DNA from: Pedosphaera sp.
GTDB taxonomy: Bacteria; Verrucomicrobiota; Verrucomicrobiia; Limisphaerales; UBA9464
NCBI GenBank assembly: GCA_009695405.1
Contig: SIAZ01000003.1
Span: forward strand, 1 to 32,386
DNA length: 32,386 nt
Direction of reading: 5' to 3'
Made by a program: the position numbers and the translations under genes. How positions within the stretch are numbered: the first letter of the stretch is position 1; every line of letters begins with the position of its first letter. Below the pieces are notes generated by a model, which saw only the letters and a list, made by a program, of their open reading frames with translations, made no database searches and was not told where the DNA came from. This document shows positions 1 through 7,445 of the stretch, piece by piece.

Positions 1-145
1 TCATCACAGGCAAGGTCGTCGCTTCCACATTCCAAACATCTGGCCTTTCAGGCCTTCAAGGCAATGGAAACTCCCGGTTGCTGGAAACCACTGGACCTCA
101 GAGACAACCGATCATGGAGGTCAACCCACTGAAAACGTCGAGGAA
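1..145. other. Left flank, no gene recognised
   Basis: This stretch has ordinary, higher-GC composition. It ends abruptly at an AT-rich block that begins near base 146. I read all six frames and found no convincing protein; the minus-strand tail of the neighbouring ThDP-enzyme ORF simply runs into it and stops at 98. One minus frame stays open for about 30 codons without family resemblance. It does not obviously continue the LamG gene found on the other side of the AT-rich block, so the block is not a simple insertion into that gene. Confidence 0.4.
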
Positions 146-1243
146 CCATTTTTCAACTAATGGAAAATCATTCTTATATTTTAAACATCGTTGATGCCAT
201 TCGTTTTTACAAGATGTTACATCCTCCAAAAGTAGTTTATTTATAAACTCCTTACAATCAGAATTAATTGTGATATCATAACGAGAGTGTTTCTTCAATT
301 CTCCTTCATCGTTATTAACCATCACAATTTTTACTTCTGGCGCAAAATTGTTTATATTGTATCCTGTTTGTGGAAGAGATAATCTACTTCCAAGTACTAT
401 TAATAAATCACTGTTTTGTATTACGAAATTTGCGCATCGTTGTCCATATAATCCTGGACATCCAAAGTTATAATCATGATCAAATGGAAGATTATCAATA
501 CCAGACCAAGAAAGTACGACTGGAATTTTTAACTTTTCAATTAATTGTTTTAATTCTGTTTGTGATTTGGATAGTCTTACACCATGCCCAGCAAGAATTA
601 CAGGACGAACAGAATTTTTAACTAAATCTACTACATTTGATAAATTATATTCTTCTTTATAATTTACAGGCAATTCATATCTGATCAAATCTTCTTTATT
701 TAGAATTGCAGACTGCATATCCATTGGAATATCTACCCATACAGGTCCTGGCCTTCCCTCGGTAGTGATATAATATGATTCTTCTAATGAAGACAACAAT
801 TGTGATTTACTTTTAATTATAGTACTAAATTTAACGGTGTCTTTTACCATTTTAGATACATTAAATCCTTGAGTACCCAACATTCTTAAATGTGGATGTT
901 CATTGACATATTTTGCAGATTCTTGACCAGAAATTACGATACAAGGAATTGAATCTGCCCAATTACACAAAACACCAGTAATAGCATTAGATGCACCCGC
1001 ACCAGCGGTAACAATTGCTGCGGTAACTTTTCCTGTTGTTCTATAATACGATCCGGCTGCCATTACAACAGCTTATTCGTGATGCATATAAATTATTTTT
1101 GTATATCCTTTACGTGCAATTGAATTAAATATATAAGAATTTGCTGCTCCAATTATACCAAATACTGTATGTATTTCTTTTTCTTCAAAAAAATCTGCAA
1201 TTAAATCTGCAGCTAAATAATTATTTTCGTTATACTTTACCAT
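98..1243 (-). pseudogene. Thiamine-diphosphate enzyme, acetolactate-synthase-like, nonsense-disrupted and truncated
   Basis: This is the N-terminal and central part of a ThDP-dependent enzyme of the acetolactate synthase/benzoylformate decarboxylase superfamily. The real start is probably the ATG at 1243, because the frame upstream of the listed ORF encodes a normal N-terminus (VFGIIGAANSYIF). That frame is interrupted by TAA at 1073-1075, directly after the HHE motif whose Glu would activate the cofactor; HHEQA is the expected reading, so CAA changed to TAA. Recognisable segments follow: the GAGASNAITG region, PGPVWVDIPMDMQ, and a central domain with LYGQRCANFVIQNSDLLIVLGS. Homology fades at about 146, and the last residues are read from unrelated flanking DNA, so the cofactor-binding C-terminal third is absent. 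The start overlaps the epimerase stop (ATGGTAA), which implies translational coupling. Similar enzymes occur in O-antigen sugar clusters; the substrate is unknown. Confidence 0.75.
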
Positions 1244-1335
1244 GTAATATTTTGTTTATAAAAATTGACAATTTCTTTTAATTCTAAGTCAAATTCACAT
1301 TTTGGCGACCATCCAAGACATCTCAATTTGTCATC
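146..1335. other. AT-rich foreign block (horizontal transfer or assembly chimera)
   Basis: Base composition drops sharply between about 146 and 1335: A/T-rich codons and many ata, tta and aat triplets on the minus strand. Flanks on both sides are much richer in G and C. The block contains only pieces of two genes that normally sit together in surface-polysaccharide clusters, the end of an epimerase gene and the front of a ThDP-enzyme gene. Both edges fall inside reading frames: the right edge fuses a LamG protein to the epimerase tail, and the left edge cuts the ThDP enzyme at about 366 residues. No transposase or terminal repeats were seen at the edges. A recombination scar, a transferred fragment or a misassembly would all look like this. 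Confidence 0.7.
1237..1335 (-). pseudogene. C-terminal fragment of an NAD-dependent sugar epimerase/dehydratase
   Basis: The last 32 or so codons of the listed ORF 1237-1695 read LRCLGWSPKCEFDLELKEI followed by VNFYKQN. This is the usual C-terminal signature of extended short-chain dehydrogenases such as nucleotide-sugar epimerases and 4,6-dehydratases (LGW-P, then a helix ending in W/FYK). The rest of the enzyme is missing. It is fused in frame to the start of a LamG-type secreted protein, and the join lies near 1331-1336 within a short gat-ga motif that both partners could share. Composition matches the AT-rich block rather than the LamG part. The stop overlaps the start of the downstream ThDP enzyme gene, as expected for neighbours in one operon. 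Confidence 0.6.
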
Positions 1336-1488
1336 ATTCGCATTTCCATTGAACGGGTAATACGCAACCAAACCCTCCTTTAGGAATGCGGGTTGAGCCA
1401 GTGCTGATAGGCTAAACAGAAGTCCAACGAGTAGGTTGAACACGGTGATGGGACGCCAACGGATGGGTCTGGTAGACAGAGGGTTCAT
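1336..1488 (-). pseudogene. N-terminal fragment of a secreted LamG-domain protein
   Basis: From the ATG at 1488 the frame encodes a basic N-terminus, a hydrophobic signal segment (ITVFNLLVGLLFSLSALA) and then EGLVAYYPFNGNAND. That last stretch is the standard opening of a LamG/concanavalin-like jelly-roll domain in secreted proteins of Verrucomicrobiota and relatives. The domain is cut after about 50 residues by the AT-rich block, and no continuation was found on the far side. The listed ORF starts further upstream at 1695, but that extension has no signal-like or family-like character, so 1488 is preferred. Confidence 0.6.
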
Positions 1489-2309
1489 AGGTGGGTTGGA
1501 ATGACTTGGTGCTGGTGACTGCTGACCTTTTGGCAATTTGAGCAGAAGCAATGTTGCTAGGAAACCAAGATTTTGACCGTTACAAAAAAAAGGTGCTGGA
1601 AATGCGGATTTCGGGCGGAAACAGCAGTTTTGCCCGTGAAATCGGCACAATAGGGTGGTGGTCGAGTCTACTAGAATGCGGTCCAAGGTGCCCAACAGTT
1701 GCCCAACAAGTCACTGCGCTCAAACGCCTGTAACGCAGCAGCACAAAAATGACTCGCCAAATGCGAAAAACCCCTGTGTTTACGGCACTTCGGTGAACAT
1801 TAGTGATTCCTGTGCGCCGGGAGCTTGACTATAAATGGGCGGATGTTCCCTGTTGTGTAACAGGTTACAAAACCGTGCTCCCAAGGTTTCCAACAACCGA
1901 TTGTGCGAGATCGAATCAAAATATTTTGCAACATCCAACTTCAGAAACCACCCATGCTTCCCAAGGCGAATTCATCTGGATTTGGGAATGGGCTAAAGAC
2001 CCTCTGGCGATCTAACTTTTTATTGACTGAAGGTTCCCTGGGTGCGTCGTGCGTTGTCTGGGTGACGTTTCACGGAAGAGAGTTTTTATTTTAGGGCTTT
2101 TTATCCTTGCCCTCATACATAGCAGGAATTTGCTTTATTGACGCGGAGGGTAAAGTCATGGCAGCGGCGTTTTATAGGCCCTTGCCTTTTGGGTATCCGC
2201 GAATGTGTTCTTGATTGGCCTCCACGGCCACAAACCATCCTACCGAATGCAGGGCATTGACTAATCAGCGACCGGTCGCTTTTGGCGTGGTGAGGTTGTC
2301 GCAGGATCG
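1489..2309. other. About 820 bp without a recognised gene
   Basis: This gap lies upstream of the LamG fragment and downstream of the secreted-protein gene. The ORF track offers only short frames (1551-1733, 1803-2015, 1903-2094) with no signal peptide, domain or plausible start. I saw no tRNA, hairpin-plus-T terminator or transposase remnant here. The part nearest 1488 would hold the LamG gene's promoter. Confidence 0.4.
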
Positions 2310-3026
2310 TTAGATGGCCAGGATCGCCACCTCGGTCGGGCCGTCGCCGCTGATGTGCAGCACCTTGCCTTTGGCGTCGAGGATCACGACCCGTTCCTTT
2401 TGAAAAGACATGCCCTCAGTCTGGGTGGCGACGAAGTTCTAGTCCAAGGTGAGCTTGAGGGTGACCACGTGGACGTCAGTAAAACTTTTGTCAGCGAGCT
2501 TGAACTCCTTGTGGAACTTGACGTTGGCGTGGTAGTTAAGGCGACTGGAAGGCTGGGTATAGCGTTTGAGGTTCTGCTTGCCGTATTTTTCAACCAAGTC
2601 CGAATAATAGGCGACGGCGGCGGCGGTGATCGCACAGGGAATACGGATGCCGAGTTGCTCTTTGTACCACCATACCTTGTTTCCGACGGGCAGCAGCGCT
2701 TCTTTCGGCTGGGCCAAGCCGCGCGGGTCGCTGCGGTCGCGGGCATCCGCGGCCTTGCGCAGTTCCTCTTTTGACGGTTGAGCCGCTTCGGCAGCGGCGA
2801 TCATGGCGGACTGCTTGTTATCCGTGGCTTCGCGGCGGATGGAGACTTGGTGTTTCGTCGGGTCGGCCGGCCAATCTCTCGGCTTGAAGTCCGGCAGTAT
2901 GTCTGCCGTAACGGACCCGGAAAACGCGAGCCACGCCATGAACGCGGCAGTCCCAAAGATTGCGGGGCACGATATGGCGCGACGGAACCGCGGCGCCAAT
3001 AGGTGATTTAGGACAAGGAATTCCAT
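2310..3026 (-). pseudogene. Secreted or periplasmic hypothetical protein, interrupted by an in-frame TAG
   Basis: I do not recognise the family. The ATG at 3026 is followed by a basic stretch and a hydrophobic segment (AIFGTAAFMAWLAFSGSVTA), which looks like a signal peptide. The middle is charged, and the region ending NYHANVKFHKEFKL looks like a folded domain. The listed ORF stops at TAG 2439-2441, but the same frame continues for 42 good codons (NFVATQTEGMSFQKERVVIL, then a GKVLHISGDGPTEVAILAI tail) to TAA at 2310-2312. That extension has ordinary residue composition and a natural end, so the original protein was probably about 238 residues. CAG changed to TAG is the simplest event. If the stop is real, the protein loses about 18 percent of its length. 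Confidence 0.6.
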
Positions 3027-3377
3027 CGGGATTTGGGTGTGATCAGTTACGACTTAAATATAGATGACACTCGAAGAAGGATTCGCATAGAAATTATTGG
3101 ATCGCTATAGAGAGCATCTGCGGCGGGATGCAAGGTTGAATTTATTTTGGAGACTTCTCGCCTTCGGATGGCGCGACTTGTTCTGCAAATTGATTCCGAT
3201 CCTACTTTTCTCTGTAAGTTTTTTTAAAAAAGCACAGTTCTATGAAAAATGGAGGATGGCTCCGCACACTGTACAATTAAAAAGATCGCCTGTGATTGAG
3301 TAAATCGATGGCCTGCAATTTTTATCGATTATCACTGAATCGGAATTCTAATCCAAGATTTGGGACAAAAATGCCCT
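3027..3377. other. Divergent intergenic region, no gene supported
   Basis: This 351-bp gap lies between the minus-strand secreted-protein gene and the plus-strand DUF2157 gene, so promoters for both should be here. A 68-codon frame (3097-3303) is present but is basic and aromatic-rich with no family resemblance and no clear ribosome binding site. I found no confident promoter boxes. Confidence 0.35.
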
Positions 3378-4571
3378 ATGAAACGAGCTGACATCCAGAA
3401 AATCCAAGAGGCAGGACTCATCACTGAGGGGCAAGAACAGAAGATTATCTCCCACTTTAATCTCATCGAGGAAGGCAGTTCGTTCTTCGCTATCACTTCC
3501 CTCATCGGTGCGGCGCTGGCGATCACCGGCATCACCCTGCTCATCTCCGCCAACTGGGAGGAAATACCGCGCGGCGTAAAGATTGCTGTTGGACTGGTGC
3601 TCATGCTTGGAGCGCACGGTGCGGGTTGGTGGCTGCGTGAGGTAATGGGTAACTACCGCAAGATCGGTGAGGCGCTAAACTTGATTGGCTCGGGACTGTT
3701 CCTCGCCAACATTGCTCTTATTGGCCAAATTTATCATCTGGTCTCGCGACCGCCCAATGCGTTGCTGCTTTGGCTGGCAGGCATCTCGGCGATGCCATGG
3801 ATTCTGAGGTCCAAGGCTCAACATGTTTTGGTGCTGATCGGTTTCGGCGTTTGGTTCGGAATGGAGATCAACGAACGCGACAGGTTCGCTTATTTCGGCG
3901 GCAATGAGAATCAAATCGTCCTCTATAGCCTTCTAGGAATAATCTATTTGGGCTTCGGTTACGTGCTGCGGCGGACGCGATTTGAAACCTTCGCCAAAGT
4001 CACCGAACAACTCGGCCTTATTACAATGCTGGCGTTCGCATATCCACTCACCTGGGGCATCAATCATGGCCATCACCTGCCCGACGAGCAGGGTTGGATA
4101 TTCATAGTGATCATAGTGATGTGCACAGTGGCGCTCACACTGGTGGTGGCGGGCGCTTCTTCCCTAAAACATCTGGATCGGCAGTGGCGTTGGACTTGGA
4201 GGGGGGCCTTGACAGCATTGGTCGCGTTGTCGGCCGGCCAATTTTATCTTGCACATAGCGAAGTGATCCGTACCGCGGATTCCGGTTATCACTGGATCGC
4301 GGCAACGGTCTTGTTCGTGTTCTGTTTGCTACAGATTCAGGTCGGCCTCCGGGAACGCTCGCGGTTTATGATCAACCTCGGCACCGCTTTTATCGCTCTG
4401 GATATTTTCGCTATCTACATCCGGCTTATAGACTCGATGGCGCGCACTGGGACGATGTTTCTCGCCTCCGGGGTTTTCCTCATTGGATTTGGCGTCTATC
4501 TCGAAAAGAAGCGGCGCAGGCTCATGCAACAGATTAAGCCAGACGGGGCCAACTCGGAGGCCATCGTATGA
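3378..4571 (+). CDS. DUF2157 polytopic membrane protein
   Basis: About 397 residues. The N-terminus is a short soluble helix region (IQKIQEAGLITEGQEQKIISHF) that matches the start of DUF2157 proteins. It is followed by roughly ten hydrophobic segments, beginning with ITSLIGAALAITGITLLISANW and including LNLIGSGLFLANIALIGQIYH. The function of the family is not established; it is an inner-membrane protein usually encoded next to a GDYXXLXY protein, as here. The ATG at 3378 is chosen over the listed TTG at 3360 because the family starts close to the soluble helix. The last four bases overlap the next start (ATGA), so the two genes are translationally coupled. Confidence 0.85.
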   Translation: MKRADIQKIQEAGLITEGQEQKIISHFNLIEEGSSFFAITSLIGAALAITGITLLISANWEEIPRGVKIAVGLVLMLGAHGAGWWLREVMGNYRKIGEALNLIGSGLFLANIALIGQIYHLVSRPPNALLLWLAGISAMPWILRSKAQHVLVLIGFGVWFGMEINERDRFAYFGGNENQIVLYSLLGIIYLGFGYVLRRTRFETFAKVTEQLGLITMLAFAYPLTWGINHGHHLPDEQGWIFIVIIVMCTVALTLVVAGASSLKHLDRQWRWTWRGALTALVALSAGQFYLAHSEVIRTADSGYHWIAATVLFVFCLLQIQVGLRERSRFMINLGTAFIALDIFAIYIRLIDSMARTGTMFLASGVFLIGFGVYLEKKRRRLMQQIKPDGANSEAIV

Positions 4572-5125
4572 AACTGAGACTTTTCCTCCTCAGTCTCGCG
4601 CTGCAGACCGCTTGGGTTATCGGCACCACCTACCAGCAGGAATACGCGTTGCGCGTGGGCAAGACCGTGCTGCTCGAGGCCGAACTCATTGATCCTCGCG
4701 ATTTGTTGCGTGGCGATTATCTGATCCTCAAGTACCGGATCAATTCCATTCCGGTGGAACGTTTTTTACCGACCGTCAATGCTAACATGGCCGAGGGCAA
4801 AAATATATTTGTCGCGATCGCCCTAAACACCAACGGATTTTATCAAGTTGCGCGTGCTAGCACCAATGAATTCCCGCTGTTAGCAGGTGAGGTTCTCCTC
4901 ATCGGCAAGAGCGCAAGGGGAAATTGGATTAGCACCAACTCAGTTCAGGTTAATTACGGTCTCGAGCGCTACTACGTTGGCGAGGGCCTCGGCAATCCCA
5001 AGGGCAAACTCACGGTGCAGGCCGCTGTACCGTCATCCTCACAACCAATCATCAAGCAGGCTTTCCTAGACGGAACCCCTTACGCTGAGGCAATGAGGAA
5101 ACAGGTCGAGCATTCGGATCGGTAA
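4568..5125 (+). CDS. GDYXXLXY domain protein
   Basis: 185 residues with an N-terminal hydrophobic signal or anchor segment (LRLFLLSLALQTAWVIGT). The family's name motif appears in the form LLRGDYLILKYRI, preceded by LEAELIDPRD. The remainder looks like a small beta-rich extracytoplasmic domain ending in a RYYVGEG segment. Such proteins are commonly fused to or encoded with DUF2157 proteins, and the ATGA overlap supports joint production. Biochemical role is unknown; a paired envelope function is an inference from the partnership. The C-terminus ends in a charged tail. Confidence 0.88.
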   Translation: MKLRLFLLSLALQTAWVIGTTYQQEYALRVGKTVLLEAELIDPRDLLRGDYLILKYRINSIPVERFLPTVNANMAEGKNIFVAIALNTNGFYQVARASTNEFPLLAGEVLLIGKSARGNWISTNSVQVNYGLERYYVGEGLGNPKGKLTVQAAVPSSSQPIIKQAFLDGTPYAEAMRKQVEHSDR

Positions 5126-5224
5126 AAACGCTGGGGGCGACACCAATCCCCTCTACGAATTGACCCCTTGACGTCGCAAAAAATGATCAGGCGAAAAAAA
5201 CCTCTGATTTTCTGTCTCCAGCGC
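5126..5224. other. Convergent intergenic region
   Basis: About 100 bp between two converging genes. A loose G-run/C-run pairing (tgggggcg with tcccct) sits just after the GDYXXLXY stop, but it lacks a long perfect stem and a following T-tract. I do not call a terminator. Confidence 0.3.
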
Positions 5225-6037
5225 TTAATCCAAGTGCGGGTCAATAAACCGTGGGCACTGACTTAAAAAGCGAACCGGATTTTCATAAATAACCCGGTCG
5301 ATAGCTTTGGGCGACCATCCACGACGACGCATTTCTAAGGCCGTTCTTGGAATTGCCAAGGGGACACTCTCGCCCCAATCACACGCCGAGTTCATCCAAA
5401 GGCGCTCACTGCCATAGAGATCTAAAATATCAACGGCTCTGGCCGGACTACACTTGCTGATTGGATACAAGGTCATCCCTGCCCAATGGCCGCGCTCCAA
5501 AACTTGGCGGACGGTATGTTCCTCCACATGGTCGATCAAAACTCGTTCAGGTCGAATTCGAGCATCCGCTCTTAAGACGTCTAGTATTAGCTGAGTTCCT
5601 TTCAGCTTATCCTCCAGATGTGGCGTGTGAACGAGGATCAACTGATTCTCTCGAGCGGCGAGGTCAATGTGCTGCTCTAACACTTTCAACTCATTGCGGG
5701 TATTCTTGTTCAACCCAATTTCACCAATCCCCAAAACCGTCGGTGCCCCCAAGAATTCTGGGATCACTTGTAGGACGTCTTCCGCTAACTTGACGTCCTC
5801 CGATTCCTTCGGATTGATGCATAGCCAGCAGTAGTGAGGCAGTCCATATTTGGCGGCTCTCGCCGGTTCGTACTCAGTTAATTGCCGAAAGTAATCTCGA
5901 AAACCGTCAGATGAAGATCGATCGAAGCCAGCCCAAAAAGCAGGTTCACACACCGCCGCACACCCTGCGGTAACCATATCCAAGTAGTCATCCGTTGTCC
6001 GGTTGACCATGTGTCCGTGAGGTTCAATATAGCGCAT
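5225..6037 (-). CDS. TatD-related metal-dependent hydrolase, EboB-like
   Basis: 270 residues of an amidohydrolase-fold protein. The ligand set is visible in order: EPHGHM near the N-terminus (HxH), a central GIGEIGLNK (Glu bridge), LVHTPH, then LIDHVEEHT, and finally SACDWGES supplying the late Asp. These fit TatD-type hydrolases, and the overall wording resembles the hydrolase of the ebo (edge of biofilm) gene clusters. No other ebo-type gene (prenyltransferase, dehydroquinate-synthase-like, EboA) is adjacent, so it stands alone here. The substrate is unknown. The start at 6037 leads directly into the HxH strand as in relatives; no strong ribosome binding site is visible. Confidence 0.78.
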   Translation of the reverse strand: MRYIEPHGHMVNRTTDDYLDMVTAGCAAVCEPAFWAGFDRSSSDGFRDYFRQLTEYEPARAAKYGLPHYCWLCINPKESEDVKLAEDVLQVIPEFLGAPTVLGIGEIGLNKNTRNELKVLEQHIDLAARENQLILVHTPHLEDKLKGTQLILDVLRADARIRPERVLIDHVEEHTVRQVLERGHWAGMTLYPISKCSPARAVDILDLYGSERLWMNSACDWGESVPLAIPRTALEMRRRGWSPKAIDRVIYENPVRFLSQCPRFIDPHLD

Positions 6038-6239
6038 CGGATTTGGAAAATCAGTGAATCAACAAGTAAGTTCCCCTGCGGTCCTTCAGTTTCAGTCTCA
6101 GTCTGTCCAATCAGGAACCTCAGCAAACACTCTCAGTCATCGTTTTTTGAAACAATGAACAGGTATTAGTGATTCGGCAAGATCCCCTCCAGATTTTGAT
6201 CTGACACGTCCACATAGTTCGGCTCTCTCCCCTTCTCAA

Positions 6240-7442
6240 TCAGGCATTTTCGAGACTGTCTCCCGCCCGTTGTGCCCATCGTAATTTCGCCGAAGCCGAG
6301 CGCGGATTGGCTCGGATTTCTTCAGGACTAGGTCGAGTTATTCCGTCGGCGATAACCTCATAAAGACCGTTTCTTAAGCCCTCTTGAAAGGCTTTTTTAA
6401 CCCGTCGATCTTCGCCAGAATGAAAGGTCAGAATGGCGACCCGACCTCCAGGAAAAAGGCACAGAGGCAGCTGACGTAATAAGGCATCTAGGACACCAAA
6501 TTCATCATTCACTTCGATTCGCACAGCCTGAAATATCCGGCGTATGCGTGCATCGGCCTCAACTTTGTCTTGGGTCAATCGATGATCTCGCAAAACTTGA
6601 TTGATAATCCCCGAAAGCTGACGGGTTCGCAGGATAGGCTGAGTCGTCCGTGCCGCCACAATTTCCCGCGCCAAAAGAGCCGCCGCCGGCTCATCCGCAT
6701 TCTCCTCCAAGGCTGCTGCCAAAGCTATTTCAGTTATCGAGGCCAACCAATCGGCAGCCGAAAGGCCGCGGGTTGGATTGAACCGCAAATCCAGAGGTCC
6801 ATCCGCCTTAAAACTGAACCCTCGGGAAGGGTCATCGAGTTGCATGGATGACACACCTAGATCGAGCAAAATAGCATCCGCGCCTGCTAATCCATGCGCT
6901 CTTAATCCGGCGGCGAGTCCAGCGAAATTGCTGCGCACCGGCGTAAAGACATCCGCCCCAAAACCGAGGGCACCTAATCGCTCGACGGTTCGTGGCTGTT
7001 CCAGCGGATCGACATCAAAGCCCAATAACCGCCCGCCGGGAACAATCCGTGCTAGCAGTTCACGGGCATGTCCCCCAAACCCGAGGGTGCCATCAGCGAC
7101 CGTGTCGCCGGGTTCCAATTCTAAAAGCTCCAAGATTTCATGCACAAGAATCGGGCGGTGTGTTCCTGCCAAAGTTTTGCCTGAAGCTTCGATCTTAGCA
7201 ATTTCTAGGGCATACCGTTGAGGATCCCGCTCTTTATACTTTTCCTCAAATCGACGCGGATTCTTTCCAACATATCGGACTCGACGCGCCGACCGAACCG
7301 GAGTCGTTGTTGGTATTTCATCTGCACCGACTGGATTCTTCTGAGTTTCAGAATTCATAAAAGAAGGAACATCCAAGGAGCGCGACGAGCGCGCTACGGG
7401 AGGGATGCCAGAGTTAGGATGAAGCTGAGACTCAACTGACAT
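6240..7442 (-). CDS. rsmH: 16S rRNA (cytosine-1402-N4)-methyltransferase RsmH
   Basis: This enzyme methylates N4 of C1402 in the ribosomal P site using S-adenosylmethionine. Key motifs are present: HRPILVHEIL at the start of the conserved domain, the SAM loop DGTLGFGGHA, LLDLGVSSMQLDDPSRGFSF, RIEVNDEFGVL and AILTFHSGEDR, with the terminal NPRSASAKLR. At 400 residues it is about 90 longer than the usual enzyme. The excess is N-terminal: a low-complexity stretch, then a basic helix region (NPRRFEEKYKERDP) that I recall from RsmH of related bacteria. It begins 3 bp after the threonine aldolase stop, so the two genes form a unit. The ATG at 7358 is an alternative start. Confidence 0.95.
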   Translation of the reverse strand: MSVESQLHPNSGIPPVARSSRSLDVPSFMNSETQKNPVGADEIPTTTPVRSARRVRYVGKNPRRFEEKYKERDPQRYALEIAKIEASGKTLAGTHRPILVHEILELLELEPGDTVADGTLGFGGHARELLARIVPGGRLLGFDVDPLEQPRTVERLGALGFGADVFTPVRSNFAGLAAGLRAHGLAGADAILLDLGVSSMQLDDPSRGFSFKADGPLDLRFNPTRGLSAADWLASITEIALAAALEENADEPAAALLAREIVAARTTQPILRTRQLSGIINQVLRDHRLTQDKVEADARIRRIFQAVRIEVNDEFGVLDALLRQLPLCLFPGGRVAILTFHSGEDRRVKKAFQEGLRNGLYEVIADGITRPSPEEIRANPRSASAKLRWAQRAGDSLENA

Positions 7443-7445
7443 TCC

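Noticed and set aside
2384-2746. Long antisense and alternate-frame ORFs over the secreted-protein gene
   Set aside because: They overlap a better frame with a signal peptide and have low-complexity Ser/Thr/Arg-rich products typical of shadows.
3097-3303. 68-codon plus-strand ORF upstream of the DUF2157 gene
   Set aside because: Basic and aromatic-rich composition with no ribosome binding site or family resemblance. It is more likely intergenic.
5135-5155. G-run/C-run pairing after the GDYXXLXY gene as a terminator
   Set aside because: The stem is short and imperfect, and no T-tract follows on either strand.
6084-6104. Tandem hexamer-like repeat ttcagt ttcagt ctcagt
   Set aside because: Only three imperfect copies; expected by chance, and no conserved position relative to a gene start.
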